Assembly (NCBI GenBank): GCA_905178155.1
Contig: CAJINV010000011.1
Location: 2,101,503-2,165,502, forward strand
Length of the DNA stretch: 64,000 bases
Reading direction: 5' to 3'
DNA from: Amoebophrya sp. A120
Lineage: Eukaryota > Sar > Dinophyceae > Syndiniales > Amoebophryaceae
This document shows positions 21,782 to 32,263 of the stretch, piece after piece. A model generated the notes under the pieces. The model did not search any database. It was not told the DNA's origin and saw only the letters and a list, made by a program, of their open reading frames with translations. The position numbers and the translations under genes are program-made. Within the stretch, counting starts at the first letter, position 1; each line of letters begins with the position of its first letter.

Positions 21782-23575
21782 CTAATCCACTTCCACATCC
21801 TCCGGCAAGTCCACTTGCATCTCCCACCGCCCCCCGAAGGAACTCTGTTTTTCGGGCACTTTCTGCAGCCAGCCTAGGCGGATGTTCTCTGGCTTTACCT
21901 TGACCGGCTCCGCCTCGCCCTGGAACTTTACCTCCCACCGCTCGAAAAAACCCTCCTTGTTCTCCTTCCGGCTGGCAAAAATCCAGCCTCGCTTGTCGCC
22001 CGCGCCCCGGTGCACGAGCAGGCCGCGCTTGTTGTTAAGCCGCTGCGCTTTCTCCGACTGCAGGCCGGACGCGGTGACCCGGTTTTTCACGAGCCGCTGG
22101 CAGGCGCACATCACCATGGAGAGCACTTCCAGACAGTTGGCGTAGATCTGCCCGAAGTCCGTTCTCATGTCCATGTCTCGGCTCAGCGTCTGCATGGTTC
22201 CGTGCTTGTGCTCCGCCGTTTTAGTGCACCGCTTCAGGCAGGAAAAGCAGGGCCAGTCGAGGATTTGCGCGTCTTGGATTTTCTTCCACTCCGCCACATC
22301 GAAAAACAACTCAAACCCGGTCGGGCCGTCCGCTACCGGCTTCTGGAACTGGCTGAAGGAGAGCGTTTTCGTCTTTTCGTCGTAGTTCATCGACAGAATT
22401 TCGCCCCCGCTGACCGGGGACAGTTTCAGCACGCCCTTGGGCAAAACGCGGTAGGAAACGGGCACGTCGTGCGCCTTTGTTTCCGATTCCTTCACGCTCA
22501 CGTACTCAAACACGCCCCAGCTCGGGCCGTTCAGGTCGATGTGCACCGTCTCCCCGGTCTCCAGCTCGGCGACGCACCAGTGGTGCCGCACCACGCTATC
22601 CTCGTCCTTCAGCCCGAGTTTCTGTGCCTCCAGCCGGTGCGCGCGCTCCTGCGCGACGTTCCGCGGCTGGCGAAATTCTATACCCGGGAAAAAGGCCTTT
22701 TGCTCGTCCGGGAGGGCGCGAATCAGGTTCAGCGACTTGTGGGTGGGGAGCAGCGGGATAACCGTCTTCTTCTCGTCCTCAAACTGAATCACGGCGTGTT
22801 TCGACTTCTCCAAAAACGGGTTGCCTGCGGTCTCCACGTCGATCCCGGCGTTCGCCACCCCGAAGTTGGTCACCTTCTTCCCCTCGTGCGTCAACCCCAC
22901 GCCCATCTCCGCGAGCCGGTGCAGCATGACGAGCAACGTGCCCTGCATGGTCACGCTGGTCCGCGTCTTCGTCAGCATCCAAAATTCGTCGCGCTGTTCC
23001 GTGGCGGACTGCTTGTTCCCCGGCTGAAGATGTGCCGGCTCCTGCTCGAAAAATTCGTCTGGGTATCCTGAGTAAAAATGTCCCCACACCATAGTCAAGA
23101 TGGGGAATCGGCTAGACAAATCCACAAGTTTTGGCTGTTTTGCATCACAAATTCGGACTCGTAGTGTAGTGCTGTTTGAGCTAGCTCAGCAGCGTCACAG
23201 ACCTAGCATACCATGATGATTGGAGCATGACAAATTGCAAAACACGACTAGAAACTGCTTCTCATGAGGCTCCGCATGAGAAACATTTTCAGCATGCAGA
23301 TTTGCATTACAACTATGGGGTGGGGACGTTTTCAAATAGGATACTGGGTTCGGCGGAATTAACGCCGTGGTCTTGGCGGGTTGGAACCGGGAAGGGCCGA
23401 TCTTCTTGTACCGCAAGTGCGAGGTCATCGGGAGGCGGTTCATCGCGGCCGCCACGTTCGTGATCTCCAACCGCAGCGGGTCCGTGGACAGGGGCGCGCC
23501 GTCCGGCCCAAACCCGAGCGCGTACACCAGCGCCTCGTTGATCTCGTCCATCCGCATCAGCACCGGATCCAGCAT
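21782..23575 (-). CDS. Conserved-looking 502-residue protein of unknown function
   Basis: Two exons (23575-23344 and 23058-21782) join to 503 codons including the stop when one introner is removed. The composition is that of a soluble globular protein, without low-complexity linkers. Visible features: an N-terminal helix-rich part (MDEINEALVYALGFGPDG), HHWCVAELETGETVHIDLNG with a Trp/Cys/His-rich core, a short Cys pair region CFSCLKRCTKTAEHKHG, and a basic C-terminal part (ENKEGFFERWEVKFQG). I do not recognise the family. CxxC plus nearby Cys and His could bind a metal, but that is a guess. It is the gene closest to the strand-switch on its side, so its upstream region may contain a divergent promoter. 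Confidence 0.75.
23064..23343. mobile_element. Family-4 introner in the 502-residue gene
   Basis: TATCCTGAGTAAAAATGTCC end, complementary end ATAGGATA side, and a perfect CTGGG duplicate. Exon joining across it is in frame. Confidence 0.93.
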
Positions 23576-24117
23576 CTTTGGGATTCTAAAGGGTGCTATC
23601 GAAGATCAAAGGCAAAATTTTCGGCGGGAAGAGTCGTAGTTCTTGGGTCAAGCATATGGTCAAACAGACCGGGACAAACGGAAAAAAAAAACCTCCTGAA
23701 ATAAACTGCGAAGAAGTGGAAATGAAATGCTGGCCGTGAAGAGTTTATTGCGTAGTAGTTTCTACGAAGAAAAAAACGCCGAACTTCTTTTATGAGCTGT
23801 ACTTGCATGTACGATTTGGGATTTGAGCGACCACTACTTTGACGAATCAATTTGTCAAACACCATCTAACTCCGCGACGAGGACGTGTATACGCAGACAA
23901 AAGCGCTGGACGAGTTGCGAGGAAGAGCACGACAACGTTTGATTTTAAATGTACGGAAACGATGTTTGCGAAGTACAGTCTAGTCCAAAGTGCGCTCGAC
24001 CACGCCGCGCTCGTGCGCGAGCGGTGGCGGAGCGGCGCAGCTGTTGTGCTTCTGACGACGATGACGGCACGAAGATAGTTGCGATGCCAAGCACGATAGT
24101 TTCGATCAAGTATGGTA
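23576..24117. other. Strand-switch flank, no gene seen
   Basis: 540 bp upstream of the last minus-strand gene. No introner and no convincing ORF; any promoter sequence would be here. Confidence 0.5.
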
Positions 24118-24660
24118 TTGGATCGGAACACCGGTAGGCCCCGGGCCGCGATCGAGTAGCGGTGGTCGCGGCAAACGGGCGGGACTTCGAGGTGGGTGCC
24201 CCGTGCAACCCGCGGCGGGGGCAGTGAGTGAGCGCCCGGCTTCGGCCGCGGCTCTTCGGAATGCGGCATTCTTCCCGCCGGGGCTACCAGTTTGAGGGAC
24301 TTTGCCCGCCCGGCCGCCCGCTTGCGGGGTTTTTCTCGGCCGGGCTGCCTGGTTGCGAGATTTTGCGAGCCGGGGCGCCATCCTGCAAGATTTTTCCCAA
24401 AGGGGCCGTCGGTCCGCGCGATTCGGCCGACGGCCTGCTCTCTTCCCAGTCCGGGATACGCCCTTCCCGCCCCGGGCAGCGCCGGGTCCCCTGCCCGTCC
24501 TAGCCCCCTCCCGGGAAGGCCTGCGCCCCCGCCCGGTCCGGCATTTACCCTGCTATGCCCAGCCAGCGCGCCAGGCCCCGCTTGCGCGCCGTCCTTTATC
24601 GTCTGCCGCCCCGGCCGGGTCTTGTAGGGGGTGCGCATGGGGGGGGGGGGGGGGGAGGGG
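24118..24660. other. GC-rich block with degenerate repeats and a G run
   Basis: A sharp rise in GC after about 24118. Between about 24270 and 24430 a degenerate unit of roughly 33 bp recurs, of the type GCCGGGCTGCCTGGTTGCGA followed by GATTTT. The block ends in an uninterrupted run of about 16 G at 24639-24655. All six frames are open in places, as expected from composition, and I do not call a gene. Confidence 0.6.
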
Positions 24661-25790
24661 ATTCCCGAAAAAAAATGCAAAAAAGGTGGCAAACAGGGGT
24701 AAGCTGCCATAGAAAGTGGCAAACCGGGGCAAATATGTGCGGTCGCTGGGTGCTTTTTGTCTTACAAAAGCTGACAAGGTCACACATTGCTGGGGGTGAG
24801 CTCTTTTAGAAAATTCTCACGATTATAAATTTTAGGATTGCGGAAAAAATTACGCAAAATCTGCATAGAAGAGCGGTGTGCGCCGTTGAAGTGAATTGAT
24901 ATGCGGTCTCCGTGTATCTGTCAAACGATATATGCCCACACTAGGACGAAAATGCATAGCCTCAGAAATTTTAAAAAAATCTGAAAAAGGTGGGCTTGTA
25001 CAAAATGGAAAAATATCATTATCACGCAGCCTATAATGGTCCCAATTTGTGTCAGTTTTCCATATTGCAGTGTTTTGCTCATTTATAAAACTAAAATCAC
25101 GAATATTATAGGCGTTTCCGTGAGTTGGCAAAAAGTTCACAAAAATGCAATTTTGCCACACGATAAAAATATACTAAAAAAACCTGAAAAAAACTCCCAC
25201 ACTCTGCGTAAATATGGAGTATACAAAGTATTATCTGGTCCGATTATCGTAATTTGCTTAATATAATTACAAATCTTCTTCCTCGAAAAACTCGAAAAAA
25301 ATCAAAAAAATGAACACTGACAACTTTGCATGATTTTGCAAGTGTCACATATAAAAGAATGTCCTCAGTAATACAATAGGTGCAATCATGCAGATACTGA
25401 ATATTTTTCATATGAGAACTCTGCTAAATTTTGGGTTTTTTCAACATGTCTTGTAAAATCGAAAAGTGCACTTGTTGGCATTATGAGAAAATTTGAAAAA
25501 CTTTAAAGGTGTCATGTGTTTCAAATGACGAAAAGCATAGACATTAACCCACTAAATCACTTTAAAAAAGCAACTAGACCTCTGCTTCAGCAGCTTTGTG
25601 ATATACTGGAAATTGGAAAAAATTAAGAGGTGGCTACATCGAAACAATTAAGATGTAAGCATGCAAAAAGGGGCAAGATGCGTCGCATTCAGTGCGGTTT
25701 TCAAGTATTAACCACCCCTATAGAGTCGACTTATCTGCACATGGGCCGTTCCTGGATACGCTGGAAAATTTCAGAAACTCCGCATCAGGG
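24661..25790. other. AT-rich block, no gene seen
   Basis: 1.1 kb with many A and T runs, abruptly lower in GC than the blocks on either side. It contains a short near-duplicate, GTGGCAAACAGGGG and GTGGCAAACCGGGG, around 24690-24730. No coding signal. Confidence 0.55.
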
Positions 25791-26070
25791 GACAACGGAA
25801 AAAATCTGTCAGGCCCCGTCGAGGGAGGCGTTGGGGGATGGGCAACGTTGGGGCTGTGCGCGGGGGCCGCCGTGACCGCGCGGCCCGGCACAGTTGCGCG
25901 CCCGGCCCCGCGCGTGCTGCTCTCTGAGGTGTCTGCGCGCAGGCCAGCTCGGTAGCAGCAGACGAGCGCCCGCGGCGGCGCGCGGTTCCTGCCGCGTCGC
26001 GCCTTCTTCGTCTGGCCCTCGTCTGCCGATCGCGCTGTCCGTTCGCAGGGAGTCGCGCAAATGTCAAGAA
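25791..26070. other. Second GC-rich block in the strand-switch zone
   Basis: About 280 bp of very GC-rich sequence without stops in several frames but with no recognisable protein. Together with 24118-24660 it brackets the AT-rich block. Confidence 0.5.
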
Positions 26071-26480
26071 ATTCCGGGGCGCGAGGCTAGAATACGGGCC
26101 TGGCCAACGGAAGAAAACCCTGCCGTTGGGGATGCACAGGCATTAGACAATGAGGGCAAACCCTGCGCGATCCGTTTCTGTACTGAGTAAACAAAACGCT
26201 CCGGAAAGTCTTCACGATCAGCCCCTGCTCATGCAAAGGGAGCCCGGTTCTGTTTTTTCATTGTTAACGCCGTTCACGAATTTTCCGGTCCTAGATCCTT
26301 CCTTTCTTGCATCACAACCTCACACATGCAAAGCGAAGTGCTATAGCAGCGGCAATTTGAGTTTTGTCCACTAGTATTCCAGTATACTCTCTCACTACGA
26401 ACGCGAAGAGATACAGCTGTGCTCACGGAACAACTACCAGAAAACACGAAAGAACAAAGTAGACTCTTTCTACAAAAAGT
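26071..26480. other. Upstream region of the hydrolase
   Basis: About 400 bp of ordinary composition preceding the first plus-strand gene. No feature recognised. Confidence 0.5.
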
Positions 26481-28120
26481 ATGGCGACCAGCCACGCTAC
26501 CGCGGCTGCAACCAAGCACACGCTGGTTCGGGCGTCTGCTCTGCCCGCGGCAGCCGGCCCGCTTCACTCGTCGGTTTGGCAAGTAAAAGTTCAGAGCAGC
26601 TTCGTCCTCACCAACCTCATCACGCCCTGGCCCGTGGTGGAAGATCCGTCGTGCTATCGTCCAAGGGCGGAACAGCACGAGGCCGTCGTCCTCTACTTGC
26701 ACGGCTTTCCGGCGCAAAGCTGCGACCACCGGCGACAAACACAGTTCTACGGAAGTGTTTCCGAGCGGTTCGCGAAGAAGGTCCAAGAATTCGTCACGGC
26801 GGGAATAGCTCCTGCTACTGCAGCGTCCGGGGCTGTGAACAGCAACAAAAGCGGTTCTTCCGCACGGGAAGAAATTTCGAGCAGCACTAGTCCCGGTTCC
26901 GCACCACACCAAGTACGAAGTTTTTGCGCCTGCAATTTTCGCGGTACCCCGGGTTCCGGAGAATATGAGAATGCACACGAACTACCCGCTTGATTCCACC
27001 ATCCGGGTTGTCATGCAAAATGCAAAAGAGCATCAGCGTCCTTCCACTTTACTGCATTTGCTGAGCACTGCTACGTCTAATATCACGCGGAAGCGGAACT
27101 TGCCAGCACAATTGTGTCTCTACTTGTTTTTATCGCTGCGGAGATGCCTTTATTTTGTAAATCAAATGAGGAAAAAGAGCAAGCACGGACAAGCAGGTTG
27201 TAGTGCGCTCGCATACAGACAGTTTTCGAAGCAAAACGGTTCGTAAGGAGGTGGAGGACGTCGTTGCGGTGATTCAGTTTCTAACCGAAACTCTCCCCCA
27301 CTTCTCCGGCGTGCACGTCGTTGGAATCTCCACCGGCGCCATCATTGCTTCGTTGCTCCGCGGTCCGCTGGGCGAAGCGGTGCGGGAGAAGATTCTCACC
27401 CTGACCGCCATCGCCGGCTGCGGGTGCAGTGGCATGGACACGGCGCTGCGGTACGATTTCGACGAGGCGCAACTCTTAAGTTTCGAGGAAAACGGGTACT
27501 GTCTGAAGGACTACTGGCTCCCGCTGCGGGATGAAAGTAACCCGGGGGAGGCGGTTTTGGTGGCAGAGGAAATGCAAGTTGTAGAACAAACAACAGAGCA
27601 GGCCGACGAGAAGAGCCGGCAAGCGGCACAGAACGCCCTGGACAACCCGAAGTATTACAAACACCAGCTGAAACTCGATAAGAGTTACATGGACGACTTC
27701 TTGTCTTTGGATGTCAAAGCCAGCGTTTCATCGCCTGCTGGTAGTAGTTGCGCCGTGGTCGCGCAAGGAGTAGATACTGCACTATTTCCGGGGCGGGACG
27801 ATGATGCTGAAAAAGATCCAGAGCAGCACTTTACCCCCGCGGCCACTCCGCTGTTAATAATCCACGGAAAAGAGGACCGCGCGGTGCCGTTTTCCGAGGG
27901 CGAGCTCTTGTTCCAGACGGCTTGCGAGCCCAAGCGCTTTTGCGGCATCAACAAGGGCAATCATCTTTTGACGAACAGCAAAGACATGAAAAAAGCGCTG
28001 AATGAAATTGCGGACTTTATCAAAACGTATAATTCTCGTAGTATGCATTCGAAGCCATTGTTTTCAAATATTCGCAACGTCATCGGAACCGATGAGGCTG
28101 CGAAAGCGAAAGGAGCGTAG
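26481..28120 (+). CDS. Alpha/beta-hydrolase fold protein
   Basis: Predicted serine hydrolase of unknown substrate. Two exons, 26481-26952 and 27219-28120, join through a GT-AG intron to 458 codons with the stop. The ATG at 26481 opens the frame. Fold landmarks: VVLYLHGFPAQSCDHR (oxyanion-hole HG motif), CNFRGTPDS across the junction, VHVVGISTGAIIASLL with the nucleophile Ser in GxSxG, PLLIIHGKEDRAVPFSEGE with the acid Asp, and NKGNHLLT with the catalytic His. An acidic Gln/Glu-rich insertion lies in the cap region (about residues 240-320 of the joined protein). The layout resembles serine-aminopeptidase-like or lysophospholipase hydrolases, but sequence alone does not pick one. It is the first gene of the plus-strand block, next to the strand-switch zone. 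It carries no introner. Confidence 0.85.
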
Positions 28121-28299
28121 GAAGGTTACAGAAAAGTTGCGGGTCCATTTTTTTCGGGAGTGCTTCTGTTCGTGAATAATTCTTGCGGGTTCTCCAATAT
28201 GTAGGCCGTAGTGCGTGGCTTCCGCAGCCGTGCGCTGTCGTCAAAGAGTTGGCTCTAAGTGCTTCGTACCGCTTAACGGCGTTGCGCGCTCAAGTCATT

Positions 28300-28735
28300 C
28301 GCACGACTGAACCGCGGCGGACCTCCTCAGTCGTTCGCACGACTTAAGCAAGGCTTTCGCACGACTTAAGCAAGGCTTTCGCACGACGTAAGGCTTTCGC
28401 ACGACTTAAGCCTTTCGCACGACTTAAGCCTTTCGCACGACTTAAGCCTTTCGCACGACTTAAGTCTTTCGCACGACTATAAGCCTTTCGCACGACTTAA
28501 AGCTTTCGCACGAGTTAAGGCTTTCGCACGACTTAAGGCTTTCGCACGACTTAAGGCTTTCGCACGACTTAAGGCTTTCGCACGACTTAAGCCTTTCGCA
28601 CGACTTAAGGCTTTCGCACGACTTAAGTTCGTAGGGTTTCTTTCGCACGACTTAAGTGCGTAGGATTAGAAGTCTTTCGCACTACTTAACTGTGTAGGGC
28701 ATGAGTCTTTCGCACGACTCAACTGCGTGCGGCTT
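28300..28735. repeat. 18-bp tandem repeat array (CTTTCGCACGACTTAAGG)
   Basis: About 20 copies of an 18-bp unit, CTTTCGCACGACTTAAGG with single-base variants and occasional 1-10 bp insertions, lie just downstream of the hydrolase. Because 18 is a multiple of three the reverse strand encodes a six-residue repeat (LKSCES) without stops over about 60 codons, but there is no sign that it is expressed. Copies are least regular at both edges. Confidence 0.95.
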
Positions 28736-29272
28736 CTTGCGCATGAGAAAAGATGCGCAGGACTGAAGCCTTTCGCCCGACTGTACGCAAGGCCGTGATC
28801 TGTACGTCCCGCGTGGATCTTGGTTGCTATCGGTTTCGTTCTACTGAATCGCGCGAAAATTTTAAACTGATCGCTCCGTTTGGAAAGATTAAAAAGAATC
28901 AGAAGAATCTCGTGCGATCTAGTACTGCTGCGGCGAGAATATGCTCCGCGGGGTGGTCATGGTCAATAGAGAAAAGCTCATCAGGTGGATCCCCGAGATC
29001 ATTCCAAGAACCACACGACAGAGATCAAGGAGGGGAACGAAAAATAATGATGAGCAGGAAGCACTGATGTTCATGTTGCTGATCTACAACGCTTTGTGTA
29101 GATCAAAGTTTCAACGCAAAACTGAATTTCCAGGCCGCCAGTGTCAGAAGAATTATTGGAAATAGCGGCGAAGCATAAAGTTTTTGTATCAGTAGTTTCT
29201 CCTTATGAGTCGGCCTGTTCTTCTGAAGTTGAGTTCCCACCTAATAACATCTCATCACTAAGCTGCAAAATC
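28736..29272. other. Intergenic, no confident gene
   Basis: Between the repeat array and DUS1. Small plus-strand ORFs (28753, 28941) have no recognisable content. In-frame codons upstream of the DUS1 start extend to 29141. Confidence 0.5.
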
Positions 29273-31372
29273 ATGATGTCGCAAACGCAGAAAAGCGGGA
29301 CCAAGCTCAAGAAGAAGAAAAAGGTCAAGAAGAATACCTCGACGGCTCCGGTTGGAGTTAGGATTTCGGAGGATCCTCCACCCGGTCCACGATCGGACGA
29401 CCCAAAGACAAACGTAGTACCGCACACGGCTGTGGCCGCCGCTGGCGAGGAGCAGGACGAACAGACGACAAAAAATCCAAAGCACCGGAAGAAAAAAACC
29501 AAAAGCAAAACGCACCCCTTCGTGAAAACCATTCTCGACCGTCGCAACCTGAATGTCTGCGCGCCGATGGTGGGTGGGTCCGAGCTCGCGTTCCGCTTGC
29601 TGGTCCGAGAATACAACGCGGACCTCTGCTACACCCCGATGCTGTACTCGGACAAGTTTGTGTATGGAAGCGTCAGGTTTGAAATCGACAAAGTCGAGAT
29701 GATTTGTGATGCATAAAACGGATGCCAGTTGTAACCCAGCTTTCAAGTGGCGCATGACAAATTTGGGTAGAGCCGAAATTCAGTTTGTCATGCTGTTTGG
29801 GTAAGGAAGACGCCTTTTGTCATGCTACTATAGCAGCTCTATCGCAGACCGCAAACAGGCTGACAGTCGGCCTCACTTGCCACCCCTGCAACAGAGGCAC
29901 TTCATGCCAGGCAATTTATGCATGACAAAGCATTTCAACTTTGACGATTTCAATCCTGACACATCCATATTGTGGGGGGGCATCAAGCGGGTCTCCTTGG
30001 TAACAATTGTGAGCCTGAATATAGTACAACAGGAATAAGAACCGCCTACGCCGAGGAGCAGTTTTTCCAGCAGTTGCACAAACAAGACCGCCCGCTAGTC
30101 GCGCACTTCTGCGGCAACAATCCTCAGACACTGCTCAAAGCGTGCAAGCTGGTGGAAAACCACTGTGATGCGGTAGATTTAAACCTGGGCTGTCCGCAGC
30201 GGGTGGCACACGCCGGGCACTTCGGGGCGTACTTGTTGGGCGCGGAAGATCGACCTCTGTTGAAGGAGATCGTGGAAACTCTCGCGAAAAACCTGTCCGT
30301 GCCCGTTTTCTGCAAGATTCGGCTGCTGGAAAGTTACGAGGAAACGCTAGAGCTGTGCAAAGACCTGAAAACCGCCGGCTGCGCCCTGATCGCCATCCAC
30401 GCGCGCCAGCGGGGCACCGCGACGCGGAGACGCGAGGGGCCGGCGAACTTGGACTGGGTGAAACGAATAGTGGAGGACATGAGTTCTGGGGGCGGAGCGA
30501 GCACATGTTGTTCCTCTGGCGGAGGTGGAGAAAAGGCGAAAACAAAACGGCCTTTTCCAATTTTTGCTAACGGGAACGTGCAAAATGGAAATGACGTGGA
30601 AAAAAACCTGAAATTCACCAACGCCCACGGCATCATGAGCGCGGAGGGTTTGTTGGACAACCCGCGGATTTTTTTCAAAGCGACACGACAAAACGACGAC
30701 ACAGAGACGAAACTAAGGAGAGTAGAAGGAGTTCTTGGCCACGAGGACGCAGCAGCAGATCCGCACAATTTACTTCTCGCGGAGGAATACCTGCAGCTCG
30801 CAGCTTTGTACCCGCCGCCCGAGTCCGAGAAGGGCAACGGGTTCTCCACTGTCAGGTTTCACGTGCGGCGAATGTGTAAGGGGATTTTAACGGAGACGAA
30901 GTTGCTTGAAGCCGCGAGTACCGCGGAGTCGGTGGCGGAGATCCGGGAAATTCTGGCGGCGTGTGGTCGTGAGGCGAATAAGAAACTCCTTTCCTTGACG
31001 ACGGCAAGCTGTAGTGGGACTACTGCGGAGAGCAAGGCGTCCAGTTCCAAGAGTTCTTCATGTAGTAGTACCCAAAAGCCTGTGAAGATTCCAACGAAGA
31101 AAAACGTGCATCCGGGGAAAAAACTACACGTTTCAGCGGTAGCTACTACGGCTGCCGCGCGAGGTGATGAAGACGTTCCAGCAAAAGACGCGGCCGCCCA
31201 GAGTACTAGAACCCCACAGCAAATCGCCGCGGAGAAGGCAGCGCAAAACAAGAAAGCGAAGGAAGAAAAACGGTTTTTAGACCGGATGGCGCGGAAAGCG
31301 AAAAGAGAGGGCCGAAACGTCGAAGAGGTGGTGGCGGAACACCGGCGGAAGAGCGCTTTTTTTCAAGGATAA
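29273..31372 (+). CDS. DUS1: tRNA-dihydrouridine synthase, DUS1 type
   Basis: Flavin enzyme that reduces uridine in the tRNA D-loop (U16/U17 in characterised DUS1). Two exons, 29273-29662 and 29975-31372, join to 596 codons with the stop after removal of one introner and one TTGTG copy. Start chosen at the first of two adjacent ATGs; a Lys-rich tail (KSGTKLKKKKKVKK) follows. Landmarks: NVCAPMVGGSELAFRLLVRE (FMN-site strand), DLCYTPMLYSDKF, VAHFCGNNPQTLLKAC, and VDLNLGCPQRVAHAGHFGAYLL with the catalytic Cys, a sequence typical of DUS1. These are followed by PVFCKIRLLESYEETLELC, HARQRG, FANGNVQN and EGLLDNPRIFF. A Ser/Gly-rich insertion sits before the FANGN strand. The C-terminal extension is long and Lys-rich, ending in RRKSAFFQG. 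Confidence in family is high. Confidence 0.93.
29663..29969. mobile_element. Family-8 introner in DUS1
   Basis: Ends TATGGAAGCGTCAGG-TTTGA and the complement of TCAATCCTGACACATCCATA, with a perfect TTGTG duplicate. Internal TTTGTGATGC, GCATGACAAA and TTTGTCATGC motifs. The only member of its family in this window. Confidence 0.92.
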
Positions 31373-32263
31373 AGAAGTGGAATGGAATTATGTTGACCAT
31401 CAAGAAAATAACAGGATTGTCTTCCTTTTCAGTTGACACGACCAGATTGTTAGTTGTAGCGACCCAAATTTTTTTCAAACCGATGTTGAGACCAAATGCG
31501 TATCAAGAGGCAAGGAAATTTGCCTGCTGTAAATGCGACACAGCCAGCAGGGCTCCGGGCGTTTTTTGTACACTGCGTTTTTTTTTCTTTTGCTTTTCTC
31601 TGAGCTTCACTACCAGAGTGGAGCACGAGATTGTGCTTTCCTGAGGGAGCATCGCGTCTGTCAGACTTTTTTCTCGTTCTTTTTCTGATGCAAGCGTTGT
31701 TTTTTGTGAATCCCGCCACTGTAGCGTTTTTTTTTGCTGGTTGGGCACGAGAGAGGGTAGTGGTTCTTGAGTGTTGTCTGTTGCAACGGCTAAGATGCTA
31801 AGTGTGTCGTCTTCGACTCATGAAGCAAGTAGCCCTTTCATCCTTCTCATACAACCCAGCAGAGCTTTTTCTTGCACGCCTTTGCGCCGTCAGATTTGTA
31901 ACAACAAAATCCTCCATCCTGTAGGTCCGAGCTTTTAGTGAGCGCGGCCTGGTTTCGCACGAGAATTTAGTGACGGCTTCCTTTTTTCATCCGAGTGTGA
32001 GCGATAATTCTGCTCATGTATTGCAACATTTCATCTTCTGTACTCGATTTTACTGTATCTTCTCCGCTTTACTCATTTGCTAATACCAAATGATTTCCCG
32101 ACTGACATCTCATGATGCAGCAAGAAAAGAACGATTTTCGTATACCTTTGTATACCTGCTACAAGAACTCATGTGGGTAAAATGAAAACCTATCACCGCA
32201 ATTATTTGACGTGGATCATGATTTGTAGCCTACAAAACTAACAGAGAAAGAAGCTTCACCACC
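31373..32263. other. Intergenic, no gene seen
   Basis: 890 bp, AT-rich with T runs. Nothing coding on either strand. Confidence 0.55.

Noticed and set aside
22010-23071. Plus-strand ORF of 353 codons antisense to the 502-residue gene
   Set aside because: His/Arg/Leu-rich shadow of the coding frame; the minus frame joins exactly across an introner and the plus frame does not.
23847-24722. Long minus-strand ORF (291 codons) in the strand-switch zone
   Set aside because: Its openness follows from high GC content; the protein is low-complexity Gly/Pro/Arg with repeats, and overlapping frames on both strands are equally open.
28460-28648. ORF encoding a six-residue repeat (LKSCES) in the 18-bp array
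   Set aside because: A tandem repeat with a unit divisible by three is open by construction; there are no start context, flanking exons or homology.
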